Below are positions 40,899 through 53,125 of a DNA stretch of 64,000 nt, one piece after another. The DNA lies in NCBI GenBank assembly GCA_014843695.1, contig CM026400.1, forward strand, positions 48,648,528-48,712,527, read 5' to 3'. This DNA is from Archivesica marissinica. Its lineage: Eukaryota; Mollusca; Bivalvia; Venerida; Vesicomyidae. Positions within the stretch are counted from its first letter, which is position 1; each line of letters opens with the position of its first letter. The position numbers and the translations under genes were made by a program. A model generated the notes under the pieces. It was not told the DNA's origin. It worked only from the letters and a program-made list of their open reading frames with translations, and ran no database searches.

Positions 40899-41275
40899 TA
40901 TTCAACAATAATTCATAATAACATTCAATCACGGAGACTGTTCATTCTTGTTAGAAGATAAGGAATATTGTATATAGGGCATACAGTGCATCCAGTCTCA
41001 ATCAGCCACAAAAATGGGGCCTGACGTTGAAAGATGGACCTTATTGGCTCAATGGTTATGAGCTTGTGGGGCATTCTGTAAGGGGCTTGCAGGGCCCATC
41101 ATTCCGACAGAGCTTTGCGCGCCTTCTTTTTTCGGCAATATTATATCGAGGTGACACATTATCATGCCAGGTTCGTCTCACGATTTACCCTGTGTGGATT
41201 TACTGGTCAAACTGTTATGTGCAAAATGTTAACATTAAATCACTGTATTGAAGGACTAAATAGAGAAAACAATAA
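40899..41275. other. Unique stretch
   Basis: No element or supported gene. The frame at 41027 is not recognisable. Confidence 0.4.
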
Positions 41276-41623
41276 GATCCCCCCCATACACCTCCACCCC
41301 CCTACCCCCCATACACCTCCACCCCCTACCCCCCATACACCTCCACCCCCCTACCCCCCATACACCTCCACCCCCCTACACACCTCCACCCCCTACCCCC
41401 CATACACCTCCACCCCCCTACCCCCCATACACCTCCACCCCCCTACCCCCATACACCTCCACCCCCTACCCCCCATACACCTCCACCCCATACACCTCCA
41501 CCCCCCTACCCCATACACCTCCACCCCTACCCCCCATACACCTCCACCCCCTACCCCCCATACACCTCCACCCCCCTACCCCCATAACCTCCACCCCCCC
41601 CCCCCATACATCTCCACCCCAGG
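41276..41623. repeat. C-rich minisatellite, left part
   Basis: About 15 units of 'ccccccatacacctccaccc' + 'ccta', variable C-runs. It resumes at 42088. Proline-rich frames here are artefacts. Confidence 0.95.
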
Positions 41624-42087
41624 CCCGTCGCTGGGCATACGCAAGTACGCACGTGCGTATCATTGGTCTCAGAAAATGAAAAAATTGAAAACTCCAAAAA
41701 TGCAATAAAACCCCCCCGGGGGTAGTAGGGATACATAGGCGCCGTGAGGTGTGGAGTGGTGTAATAATTGAACCCATTGCACATATGGTGCATCTCGAAC
41801 TTTAGTGTGTGCTATTTATTTTACGTGCTTGTTTAATTGATAAGGGCGATAGATCATGTATATTATACATCTAGCCTTAATTTATACCTTTATACGGATT
41901 GTCGTAAGAACTTTAGTCCTGCAAGTGTATGTTACAAAATGCATTGAAATGCAGGAAATTGCTTCCTCATTTCAAAAAATCTCAGGGGGGCATGCCCCCG
42001 GACCCCCTAACATACTCGCTCGCTATGCTCACTCGACAAGCAAGCATGTTTGGCCGTGCGTATCATCAAAATAGCTCCAGCCACGGC
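41624..42087. mobile_element. Candidate hAT-type MITE splitting minisatellite
   Basis: Left end CAGGCCCGTCGCTGG; right end as reverse complement CAGGGCCGTGGCTGG. These are 15-bp inverted ends with two mismatches. Subterminal 'cgtgcgtatcat' occurs near both ends. The interior includes 'ggggggcatgcccccgga'. CAG-starting short ends suggest hAT; the 8-bp duplication cannot be read because both flanks are C-rich repeat. Confidence 0.65.
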
Positions 42088-42140
42088 CCTGACCCCCATA
42101 CCCCCCATACACCTCCACCCCCTACCCCCCCCCCCCGGAA
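42088..42140. repeat. C-rich minisatellite, right part
   Basis: 'acccccataccccccataca' + 'cctccaccccctacc' followed by a C-run; the same units as 41276-41623. Confidence 0.9.
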
Positions 42141-42514
42141 ACATTACAGCAAGCTATTGGTGATACCTCCGTTGACAGGTGTAATCATATTTTTCCCTTT
42201 CTGACAAGTTATACTAAATGATTGCAGAGCACATGTGTTATTATGACAAGTTACAAACATACCTGCATATAAATGTCAACACTGACATTATCACTTGGGA
42301 GGGAAATGATGGACCACTCTCTCACATAAAACACCATGACATGCACATTACTATAAAACCAAAGCAGTATAGTTGGTGCAGATTCACCTGCCTTTGATCA
42401 TTATTATTTGCATAATTTTAATGGTGGCCATCTTAGATTTTAAATCCACAAAATGTTTAACAATGTTTCATCTACTAGTATTCATGATGTCAAATCTAAT
42501 ATTTCCGGACAAAA
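42141..42514. other. Unique stretch
   Basis: Nothing recognised. Confidence 0.4.
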
Positions 42515-42835
42515 TGTTTTTATGGATGTGGTGGTGGTTTTACGTTTATTTATCATCGCTACCGGTTGCCCATATGAACGACGCCTCCTGAAGAGATTAG
42601 TCATTTTAGATTTTTGGAGGATAGTGCAATGATACAGAAAGAGACCCATTCCAGAGTCTCCTCTGGTTCTTTTACGTGCACGGTGTAAAGCACCGATACG
42701 AGACCTCGGCTTAACGTCCCATCTGAAAGACTGCTAATTTTATTAGGGTCAGACGGGGGATCGAACCTGCGATCCCTGGATTACCAGTCCAGCATGTTAC
42801 CACTGGACTACAGATCCGTCTGTGTTTTTATGGAT
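42515..42835 (-). mobile_element. SINE-A, full length, perfect 13-bp TSD
   Basis: Reverse SINE-A (42528-42822) from the 'ggttttacgtttatttatca' tail to 'ctacagatccgtctg' head. It is flanked by tgtttttatggat at 42515-42527 and 42823-42835. This is the clearest target duplication in the window and fixes the 5' end of the family at the CAGACGG acceptor-stem bases. Confidence 0.94.
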
Positions 42836-43485
42836 TAGGAGCAGAAGATAAAATATAGATTGGTGGCCATTTTGGATTTCCAGACTAGTTTTTCTGCAAA
42901 CTTTTCATTCAACACAAACTGAGAAGCAATGTATCTTATATGCATCAGTAGGCCAGTAATATATGTATATATATATATATATATGTATCAGAACACCATG
43001 ATGTAGGTACACCATCTGTGTCTCACTGTAATCAGAAAATTATAATGGAACAACGTAATTTATTCTACATGTACATCAATCATAATTCAGGCCATCTGTA
43101 AAACAATTGTTTGAATGGCATAACACCACCGGCAAGGCTAAATTCCCGAGACCAAAAAATATTTTATGAGACGTCTCAATGATTTAATTTTACACGCGCT
43201 GCAGTCGGGTGTGCACATTTCGCTAGTGATTTACCTTTCTGTTCTATTTGCCAAAATAGCCGATAAATCCAAAATCCACCCCTACAAAATAACTTTATTT
43301 TTTATTTTTACCTACCTACCCATCTAAACTTTTCTGGACCGCCTTATGCCAAACAAACAATTTTTTAATGATGGCCTCATACACAATGCTCCAACAACAG
43401 AAAATGGCTGATCTGTAAGTCAAGGGTGTCAGAGTGAACACAAATACTTGGATATGGTTACATATCCCTAAATAGCCCCTGCTGA
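42836..43485. other. Unique stretch with TA microsatellite
   Basis: (TA)n at about 42964-42984; otherwise no gene or repeat recognised. Confidence 0.5.
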
Positions 43486-43525
43486 TCTCTAACTAGCCAG
43501 TTATACCACACACATTCTAGCTAGC
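43486..43525. repeat. Isolated unit of the 26-28 bp satellite
   Basis: 'ctagccagttataccacaca' + 'cattctagctagcc': about 1.4 units of the large array, separated from it by the 58-bp block and SINE-D. Confidence 0.9.
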
Positions 43526-43583
43526 CGAAGCTGTATTTCGTGTGCTTGTTGAAGAACATGTTGATTGTAGTGCATGTATAATA
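43526..43583. repeat. 58-bp block, left copy
   Basis: 'ccgaagctgtatttcgtgtg' ... 'catgttgattgtagtgcatg' + 'tataata'. It is nearly identical to 50004-50061 on the other side of the array. Confidence 0.93.
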
Positions 43584-43587
43584 ACGT

Positions 43588-43800
43588 GTGGCGTCCGTGG
43601 TCCAGTAGTAGAGCGTCGGCTTTGGAATCGAACGGTCCCAGGTTCGATACTCGATCAGGCCACATATGTAGTGTCAGTGAGCAAGGCACCTCACACACAT
43701 TGCTTAGTACTGGTTAACCACTTAGGTCGGCTAAGCCTGCCCAGGAAAACATGTCTAGGTCCGCGCAAGGGGTTTGACATTAATGGAACATACATACATA
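43588..43800 (+). mobile_element. SINE-D, full length
   Basis: tRNA-like head 'gtccgtggtccagtagtaga' (A box), 'ctttggaatcg' (TGG anticodon-like, proline type) and 'ccaggttcgatactc' (B box). Body: 'gagcaaggcacctcacacac', 'agtactggttaaccactta', 'ggctaagcctgcccaggaaa', 'ggggtttgacattaatgga'. The 3' end is (CATA)n rather than poly(A). It separates the 58-bp block from the satellite. Confidence 0.87.
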
Positions 43801-46800
43801 GCCAGTTATACCACACACATCCTAGCTAGCCAGTTATACCACACACATTCTAGCTAGCCAGTTATACCACACACATCCTAGCTAGCCAGTTATACCACAC
43901 ACATCCTAGCTAGCCAGTTATACCACACACATTAGCTAGCCAGTTATACCACAACATCCTAGCTAGCCAGTTATACACACACACCTAGCTAGCCAGTTAT
44001 ACCACACCATCCTAGCTAGCCAGTTATACCACACACATTCTAGCTAGCCAGTTATACCACACACATTCTAGCTAGCCAGTTATACCACACACATCCTAGC
44101 TAGCCAGTTATACCACACACATTCTAGCTAGCCAGTTATACCACACACATTCTAGCTAGCCAGTTATACCACACACATTAGCTAGCCAGTTATACCACAC
44201 ACATTCTAGCTAGCCAGTTATACCACACACATTAGCTAGCCAGTTATACCACACACATTAGCTAGCCAGTTATACCACACACATCCTAGCTAGCCAGTTA
44301 TACCACACACATTTAGCTAGCCAGTTATACCCACACACATTAGCTAGCCAGTTATACACCACACACATTAGCTAGCAGTTATACCACACACATCTAGCTA
44401 GCCAGTTATACCACACACATCCTAGCTAGCCAGTTATACCACAACACATTAGCTAGCCAGTTATACCACACACATTAGCTAGCCAGTTATACCCACACAC
44501 ATTAGCTAGCCAGTTATACCACACACATTAGCTAGCCAGTTATACCACAAACATTCTAGCTAGCCAGTTATACCACACACATTAGCTAGCCAGTTATACC
44601 ACACACATTCTAGCTAGCCAGTTATACCACACACATTCTAGCTAGCCAGTTATACCACACACATTCTAGCTAGCCAGTTATACCACACACATCTAGTTAG
44701 CCAGTTATACTGCACACATTAGCTAGCCAGTTATACCACACACATTTAGCTAGCCAGTTATACCACACACATTCTAGCTAGCCAGTTATACCACACACAT
44801 CCTAGCTAGCCAGTTATACCACACACATTCTAGCTAGCCAGTTATACCACACACATTAGCTAGCCAGTTATACCACACACATTAGCTAGCCAGTTATACA
44901 CACACATTAGCTAGCCAGTTATACCACACACATTAGCTAGCCAGTTATACCACACACATTCTAGCTAGCCAGTTATACCACACACATTCTAGCTAGCCAG
45001 TTATACCACACACATTCTAGCTAGCCAGTTATACCACCACACACATTAGCTAGCCAGTTATACCACACACACATTAGCTAGCCAGTTATACCACACACAC
45101 TTAGCTAGCCAGTTATACCACACACACATTAGCTAGCCAGTTATACCACACACACATTAGCTAGCCAGTTATACCACCACACACATTAGCTAGCCAGTTA
45201 TACCACACACATTAGCTAGCCAGTTATACCACACACACATTAGCTAGCCAGTTATACCACACACATTAGCTAGCCAGTTATACCACACACATTCTAGCTA
45301 GCCAGTTATACCACACACATTAGCTAGCCAGTTATACCACACACACTAGCTAGCCAGTTACACCACACACATTAGCTAGCCAGTTATACCACACACACAT
45401 TAGCTAGCCAGTTATACCACACACATTCTAGCTAGCCAGTTATACCACACACATTAGCTAGCCAGTTATACCACACACATTAGCTAGCCAGTTATACCAC
45501 ACACATTTTAGCTAGCCAGTTATACCACACACATTAGCTAGCCAGTTATACCACACACATTAGCTAGCCAGTTATACCACACACATTAGCTAGCCAGTTA
45601 TACCACACACATTGCTAGCCAGTTATACCACACACATTCTAGCTAGCCAGTTATACCACACACATTAGCTAGCCAGTTATACCACACATTCTAGCTAGCC
45701 AGTTATACCACACACATTAGCTAGCCAGTTATACCACACACATCTAGCTAGCCAGTTATACCACACACATTAGCTAGCCAGTTATACCACACACATTTTA
45801 GCTAGCCAGTTATACCACACACATTAGCTAGCCAGTTATACCACACACATCCTAGCTAGCCAGTTATACCACACACATTAGCTAGCCAGTTATACCACCA
45901 CACACATTAGCTAGCCAGTTATACCACACACATCCTAGCTAGCCAGTTATACCACACACATTATAGCTAGCCAGTTATACCACACACATTAACTAGCCAG
46001 TTATACCACACACATTCTAGCTAGCCAGTTATACCACACACATTCTAGCTAGCCAGTTATACCACACACATTAGCTAGCCAGTTATACCACACACATTCT
46101 AGCTAGCCAGTTATACCACACACATTCTAGCTAGCCAGTTATACCACACACATTAGCTAGCCAGTTATACCACACACATTCTAGCTAGCCAGTTATACCA
46201 CACACATTCTAGCTAGCCAGTTATACCACACACATTCTAGCTAGCCAGTTATACCACACACATTCTAGCTAGCCAGTTATACCACACACATTCTAGCTAG
46301 CCAGTTATACCACACACATCCTAGCTAGCCAGTTATACCACACACATCTAGCTAGCCAGTTATACCACACACATTCTAGCTAGCCAGTTATACCACACAC
46401 ATCCTAGCTAGCCAGTTATACAACACACATCTAGCTAGCCAGTTATACCACACACATTAGCTAGCCAGTTATACCACACACATCCTAGCTAGCCAGTTAT
46501 ACCACACACATTCTAGCTAGCCAGTTATACCACACACATCCTAGCTAGCCGAGATACCACACACATTCTAGCTAGCCAGTTATACCACACACATTCTACA
46601 TTAGCTAGCCAGTTATACCACACACATTCTAGCTAGCCAGTTATACCACACACATCCTAGCTAGCCAGTTATACCACACACATTCTAGCTAGCCAGTTAT
46701 ACCACCACATCCTAGCTAGCCAGTTATACCACACACATCCTAGCTAGCCAGTTATACCACACACACATTAGCTAGCCAGTTATACCACACACATTAGCTA

Positions 46801-48000
46801 GCCAGTTATACCACACCATCTAGCTAGCCAGTTATACCACACACAATTAGTAGCCAGTTATACCACACACATCCTAGCTAGCCAGTTATACCACACACAC
46901 ATTAGCTAGCCAGTTATACCACACACATCCTAGCTAGCCAGTTATACCACACACATTCTAGCTAGCCAGTTATACCACACACATCCTAGCTAGCCAGTTA
47001 TACCACACACATTTAGCTAGCCATTTATACCACACACATTCTAGCTAGCCAGTTATACCACACACATTCTAGCTAGCCAGTTATACCACACACATTCTAG
47101 CTAGCTAGTTATACCACACACATTAGCTAGCCAGTTATACCACACACATTCTAGCTAGCCAGTTTACCACACACATCCTAGCTAGCCAGTTATACCACAC
47201 ACATTCTAGCTAGCCAGTTATACCACACACATCCTAGCTAGCCAGTTATACAACACACATCCTAGCTAGCCAGTTATACCACACACATTCTAGCTAGCCA
47301 GTTATACCACACACATCCTAGCTAGCTGGTTATACCACACACATTCTAGCTAGCCAGTTATACCACACACATCCTAGCTAGCTGGTTATACCACACAATC
47401 CTAGCTAGCCAGTTATACCACACACATTTAGCTAGCTGGTTTACCACACACATCCTAGCTAGCCAGTTATACCACACACATCCTAGCTAGCTGGTTATAC
47501 CACACACATCCTAGCTAGCCAGTTATACCACACACATCCTAGCTAGCCAGTTATACCACCACACACATTAGCTAGCCAGTTATACCACACACATTAGCTA
47601 GCCAGTTATACCACACACATCCTAGCTAGCCAGTTATACCACACACATTCTAGCTAGCCAGTTATACCACACACATTAGCTAGCCAGTTATACCACCACA
47701 CACATTAGCTAGCCAGTTATACCACACACATTCTAGCTAGCCAGTTATACCACACACATTAGCTAGCCAGTTATACCACACACATTAGCTAGCCAGTTAT
47801 ACCACACACATTCTAGCTAGCCAGTTATACCACACACATTCTAGCTAGCCAGTTATACCACACACACATTAGCTAGCCAGTTATACCACCACACACATTA
47901 GCTAGCCAGTTATACCACACACACATTAGCTAGCCAGTTATACCACACACACATTAGCTAGCCAGTTATACCACACACACATTAGCTAGCCAGTTATACC
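43801..48000. repeat. 26-28 bp satellite, left of gap
   Basis: Some 150 copies of 'agctagccagttataccaca' + 'cacatt/cct'. Units differ mostly by the number of CA steps and by 'tta', 'ttcta' or 'tccta' before AGCTAGC. Each unit has GCTAGC. No frame is of interest. Confidence 0.98.
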
Positions 48001-49000
48001 NNNNNNNNNNNNNNNNNNNNNNNNNNNNNNNNNNNNNNNNNNNNNNNNNNNNNNNNNNNNNNNNNNNNNNNNNNNNNNNNNNNNNNNNNNNNNNNNNNNN
48101 NNNNNNNNNNNNNNNNNNNNNNNNNNNNNNNNNNNNNNNNNNNNNNNNNNNNNNNNNNNNNNNNNNNNNNNNNNNNNNNNNNNNNNNNNNNNNNNNNNNN
48201 NNNNNNNNNNNNNNNNNNNNNNNNNNNNNNNNNNNNNNNNNNNNNNNNNNNNNNNNNNNNNNNNNNNNNNNNNNNNNNNNNNNNNNNNNNNNNNNNNNNN
48301 NNNNNNNNNNNNNNNNNNNNNNNNNNNNNNNNNNNNNNNNNNNNNNNNNNNNNNNNNNNNNNNNNNNNNNNNNNNNNNNNNNNNNNNNNNNNNNNNNNNN
48401 NNNNNNNNNNNNNNNNNNNNNNNNNNNNNNNNNNNNNNNNNNNNNNNNNNNNNNNNNNNNNNNNNNNNNNNNNNNNNNNNNNNNNNNNNNNNNNNNNNNN
48501 NNNNNNNNNNNNNNNNNNNNNNNNNNNNNNNNNNNNNNNNNNNNNNNNNNNNNNNNNNNNNNNNNNNNNNNNNNNNNNNNNNNNNNNNNNNNNNNNNNNN
48601 NNNNNNNNNNNNNNNNNNNNNNNNNNNNNNNNNNNNNNNNNNNNNNNNNNNNNNNNNNNNNNNNNNNNNNNNNNNNNNNNNNNNNNNNNNNNNNNNNNNN
48701 NNNNNNNNNNNNNNNNNNNNNNNNNNNNNNNNNNNNNNNNNNNNNNNNNNNNNNNNNNNNNNNNNNNNNNNNNNNNNNNNNNNNNNNNNNNNNNNNNNNN
48801 NNNNNNNNNNNNNNNNNNNNNNNNNNNNNNNNNNNNNNNNNNNNNNNNNNNNNNNNNNNNNNNNNNNNNNNNNNNNNNNNNNNNNNNNNNNNNNNNNNNN
48901 NNNNNNNNNNNNNNNNNNNNNNNNNNNNNNNNNNNNNNNNNNNNNNNNNNNNNNNNNNNNNNNNNNNNNNNNNNNNNNNNNNNNNNNNNNNNNNNNNNNN
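48001..49000. other. Assembly gap (1000 N)
   Basis: Exactly 1000 N within the satellite, a placeholder length typical of scaffolding. The true array length is unknown, and frames drawn across it are meaningless. Confidence 0.99.
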
Positions 49001-49972
49001 ACCACACACATTCTAGCTAGCCAGTTATACCACACACATCCTAGCTAGCCAGTTATACCACACACATCCTAGCTAGCCAGTTATACCACACACACATTAG
49101 CTAGCCAGTTATACCACCACACACATTAGCTAGCCAGTTATACCACACACATTCTAGCTAGCCAGTTATACCACACACATTAGCTAGCCAGTTATACCAC
49201 ACACATTAGCTAGCCAGTTATACCACACACATCCTAGCTAGCCAGTTATACCACACACATCCTAGCTAGCCAGTTATACCACACACATTAGCTAGCCAGT
49301 TATACCACACACATTCTAGCTAGCCAGTTATACCACACACATTCTAGCTAGCCAGTTATACCACACACATTCTAGCTAGCCAGTTATACCACACACATCC
49401 TAGCTAGCCAGTTATACCACACACATCCTAGCTAGCCAGTTATACCACCACACACATTAGCTAGCCAGTTATACCACCACACACATTAGCTAGCCAGTTA
49501 TACCACCACACACATTAGCTAGCCAGTTATACCACACACATTAGCTAGCCAGTTATACCACCACACACATTAGCTAGCCAGTTATACCACACACACATTA
49601 GCTAGCCAGTTATACCACACACATCCTAGCTAGCCAGTTATACCACCACACACATTAGCTAGCCAGTTATACCACACACACATTAGCTAGCCAGTTATAC
49701 CACACACATTTAGCTAGCCAGTTATACCACACACACATTAGCTAGCCAGTTATACCACACACACATTCTAGCTAGCCAGTTATACCACACACATTCTAGC
49801 TAGCCAGTTATACCACACACATTAGCTAGCCAGTTATACCACACACATTAGCTAGCCAGTTATACCACCACACACATTAGCTAGCCAGTTATACCACACA
49901 CACATTAGCTAGCCAGTTATACCACACACATTAGCTAGCCAGTTATACCACACACACATTAGCTAGCCAGTT
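49001..49972. repeat. 26-28 bp satellite, right of gap
   Basis: The same unit and orientation as 43801-48000, ending 'ctagccagttatatatattc'. Confidence 0.98.
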
Positions 49973-50003
49973 ATATATATTCTAACAATATACAATATCT
50001 TAC

Positions 50004-50061
50004 CGAAGCTGTATTTCCTGTGCTTGTTGAAGAACATGTTGATTGTAGTGCATGTATAATA
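50004..50061. repeat. 58-bp block, right copy
   Basis: 'ccgaagctgtatttcctgtg' ... same 58 bp as 43526-43583 with one clear difference. It is followed by different sequence ('tagagatgaatgcac'). Confidence 0.93.
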
Positions 50062-50152
50062 TAGAGATGAATGCACTATTGAGTACAGATAGTTCCTGGT
50101 TGTGTCGAGTAATATTCCAGATGTTATGTCTTAACAGTAGTCATAGTAACTT

Positions 50153-50345
50153 GTACATTATAAATCCTCCCTCCTATACACTGTCAGCTGTATATTCCAT
50201 GTACATTATAAATCCTCCCTCCTATACACTGTCAGCTGTATATTCCATGTACATTATAAATCCTCCCTCCTATACACTATGTCAGCTGTATATTCCATGT
50301 ACATTATAAATCCTCCCTCCTATACACTATGTCAGCTGTATATTC
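50153..50345. repeat. 48/49-bp tandem array
   Basis: Four copies of 'gtacattataaatcctccct' + 'cctatacactgtcagctgta' + 'tattccat'. Confidence 0.95.
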
Positions 50346-51289
50346 CATTGTACATCACACACAAAAACTCTGCCAACATAATACATAATTCCAGCTCGCA
50401 TTTCATCATAACATCACAGTATTGTCAAGTATAATGTAACTCTGACACAAAGCCCCCCATTAAGTTACTCCGGTCACTCAAGTAACACAATAATTGATAC
50501 CTATACAAGATTTATAATTGGCCATTACCGGTATATATATAATTGAACATTTAAGAGTTAGTCATTTAATTATTCGACAAATCAATTGATGATACCCTCT
50601 ACCCTACTGGAATTGTAAAATACAAAAATCAATATTTACAAAATCACTGACTCATAATCTTTGATTTTCTTAAATTCATCTAGTTTGTCTCCTGTTAATT
50701 TCAATTCCTCCGAATCAACAAACTTGTCTAAGTGCCAATCTGTACATTATAATATTACATCCAGACAAAGTTATCCGGGTCCGACACGATTTTTACAAAT
50801 TCCAATACAGAGTTAGGCTGAGACCAACTCCGTTCCATAACAAAAAGCACAAGCATAGGATATATTTCCTCTTCGAGCTCTGTACCTACATTTAAATTAC
50901 ACTCTACTTTCACTTGAGTTAATGTTTTCTCTTGTTACAGATATATGATCCCCTGCTTATCAGGTATGTGTATCCCCACCCAAATCTGGTATATCTCTGC
51001 CAGTATCTCACTATCTAATCCACTATGTACCGGCTACGCAAGTAGATCTACATGATTTACATATAATATCCTGACAAAATATAATAATGCCTGGATAATA
51101 CAAGAATTTGTTTCTCTGCAATGAGACTATTTATAGAGATTTACTAGTTTCTAGGCTATTATATAGTTATGGTTTATACTGGTAGACACAGTTATCTGAA
51201 TAAACAGCTCCATTGTATTATTTTATTTCTTCAGAATTATGCAAATGATTTCCTGACAGCTCCCAATTATTTATGTCTCTTTTTTAACG
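50346..51289. other. Unique AT-rich stretch
   Basis: No supported gene. A neat acceptor ('ttttctcttgttacag', ending 50940) and donor ('cag|gtatgt', 50963/50964) enclose only 23 nt; see rejected items. Confidence 0.45.
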
Positions 51290-51640
51290 AAGAACAATGC
51301 TGCTGTTTTTTTACAATAATTTTGCAACGTATTTTTCCCCTTTTTGAACAATGCTGTTGTTTTTTTACAATAATTGTGCAACATATTTTTCCCTTTTTGT
51401 AACAATTTGTTGTTTTTTTACAATAATTGTGCAACGTATTTTTCCCGTTTTTAACTAAGAACAATGCTATTATTTTTTTTACAATAATTGTGAACGTATT
51501 TTTCCCGTTTTTAACTAAGAACAATGCTATTTTTTTTTTACAATAATTGCATAACGTATTTTTCCCGTTTTTATCTAAGAACAATGCTACTATTTTTTTT
51601 ACAATAATTGTGTAATAACGTATTTTTGGGGGATTTTTTT
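51290..51640. repeat. About 58-bp T-rich array
   Basis: Six units around 'ttttttacaataattgtgca' + 'acgtatttttcccgttttta' + 'actaagaacaatgctatta', diverging to the left. Confidence 0.92.
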
Positions 51641-51849
51641 TGTCTGGTATTATTTTTAATTTTGTTTCTTTTATGCCTTCCAATGAAATAAAGAAATTTA
51701 TCAGTGAAATCAAACGTGTTATTCCATTGGTTGAAAGCAGTGGAATAACACATTTTATTTCTCACCACTTTGCATGTGTGATACCTTAGCCGTTGCATGT
51801 TGAAATGGTGTTTTTGTACTCAAAGCAATCAGTGACGATCATTAATTAG

Positions 51850-52013
51850 TCTCCTCTTGTTCATTTACGTGCACGGTGTAAAGCATCGACACGAGACCTG
51901 GTTTAATGTCCTATCTGAAAGACTGTTAATTTTATTAGGGTCAGATTTGGGGATCTAACCTGCGATCCTTGGATTACCAGTCCAACGTGTTAACACTGGA
52001 CTACAGATCCGAG
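51850..52013 (-). mobile_element. SINE-A, 3' truncated
   Basis: Reverse copy with the head and middle ('tttacgtgcacggtgtaaag', 'ttggattaccagtccaacg', 'ctacagatccg') but without the tail half. Confidence 0.85.
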
Positions 52014-52347
52014 TGTTAGAATATCGCATAAATATATGACGAGGTTTGATCTCGATATAATTATGACAAAACATTAATAAAACATTCATCCCAGGAAATA
52101 ATAAAGCATCTATCATTTATAATAGAGCAAATAAACCTACATCCAAGGGGTGATAAAAACAGCCACTTATAAAAGGGATAAAATAAAGGCATCTACTAAA
52201 GTGGAGATGTTAAAAGCAATCTCTATTTTAAAGAGAGAAGATATAGCAACATTTTGATATATGAAAATACGAGGGGTCATCCAAATGTCTATTCATAGAA
52301 ATGGAACAAACACTATTTAACTATATATATATATATAATGAATCAAA
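52014..52347. other. Unique stretch
   Basis: AT-rich, (TA)n at about 52322-52340; nothing else recognised. Confidence 0.4.
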
Positions 52348-52640
52348 CAGACCATTACGTAGTCGAGTGGTTCACACGATGGACTGGGAATCCAGGGATC
52401 GCAGGTTCGATCCCCCGTCTGATAATAATAAAATTAACAGTTTTTCCGTTGGGACTTTAAACCAAGGTCTCGTGTCGGTGCTTTACACCAACAACGTTAA
52501 AGAACCAGAGCAGACTCTGGAATGGGTGTCTGTCTGTATCATTGCACTATCCTTCAAAAATCTAAAATGACTAATCTCTTCAGGAGGCGTCGCTCATATG
52601 GGCAACCGGTAACGACGATAAATAAACTTAAAACACACAT
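52348..52640 (+). mobile_element. SINE-A, full length, diverged head
   Basis: The head 'cagaccattacgtagtcgag' has lost the matched acceptor stem; the rest ('ggttcgatcccccgtctgat', 'ctcttcaggaggcgtcgctc') is typical. Confidence 0.87.
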
Positions 52641-52675
52641 AAGAATCACTCTGGAAAGTAGATCACTAAAAGGTA

Positions 52676-52894
52676 TGTATGTATGTATGTATGTACCTTT
52701 AATGTCAAACCCCTCGCGGGGACGTAGACATGTTTTCCTGGGCAGGCTTAGCCAACCTAAGCGATTAACCAGTACTAAGCAAGGTGTGTGAGGTGCCTTG
52801 CTCAATGACACTACATATGTGGCCTGACCGAGTATCGAACCCGGGACCGTTCGATTCCAAATCCGACGCTCTACCACTGGACCACGGATGCCAC
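52676..52894 (-). mobile_element. SINE-D, full length
   Basis: (GTAT)n end at 52676-52696, then 'aatgtcaaacccctcgcggg', 'ctgggcaggcttagccaacc', and head 'ctaccactggaccacggatg'. With the 43588 copy it confirms the tetranucleotide tail. Confidence 0.88.
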
Positions 52895-52935
52895 ACAAGG
52901 TAGATAGAAGAACTATATAAGTTTTCTTTCATTCT

Positions 52936-53007
52936 AATCCCTTTCAGCAGGCGTCGCTCATATGGGCAACCGGTAGCGACGATAAATAAACGTAAATACA
53001 CACACTT
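52936..53007 (+). mobile_element. SINE-A 3' tail fragment
   Basis: 'gcaggcgtcgctcatatggg' + 'caaccggtagcgacgataaa' + 'taaacgtaaatacacacac'. Only the last 70 bp; 5' truncation fits target-primed reverse transcription. Confidence 0.8.
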
Positions 53008-53061
53008 TTAAAGTCCCATATATTTTGTATTTATTTCAAATTCATGTTTGTTTGTTTGTTT

Positions 53062-53125
53062 TTGGGGTCTGTGGTCCAGTGGTAGAGCATTGAATTTGGG
53101 ATCGAACGATCCCGGTGTCACAGAA
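53062..53125 (+). mobile_element. SINE-D head fragment
   Basis: 'tctgtggtccagtggtagag' + 'cattgaatttgggatcgaac' resembles the SINE-D tRNA-like head; the B box is mutated. Confidence 0.6.

Noticed and set aside
41027..41251. 74-codon frame near 'ggggcctgacgttgaaag'
   Set aside because: No domain, no splice context, and overlapping frames of equal quality.
41115..41708. Proline/threonine-rich 197-codon frame
   Set aside because: Translation of a C-rich minisatellite.
47966..49035. Frames of about 340 codons on minus
   Set aside because: They consist almost entirely of N from the assembly gap.
50941..50963. 23-nt micro-exon between 'ttttctcttgttacag' and 'gtatgt'
   Set aside because: The splice signals are attractive, but nothing else exon-like lies nearby; such pairs occur by chance in AT-rich DNA.
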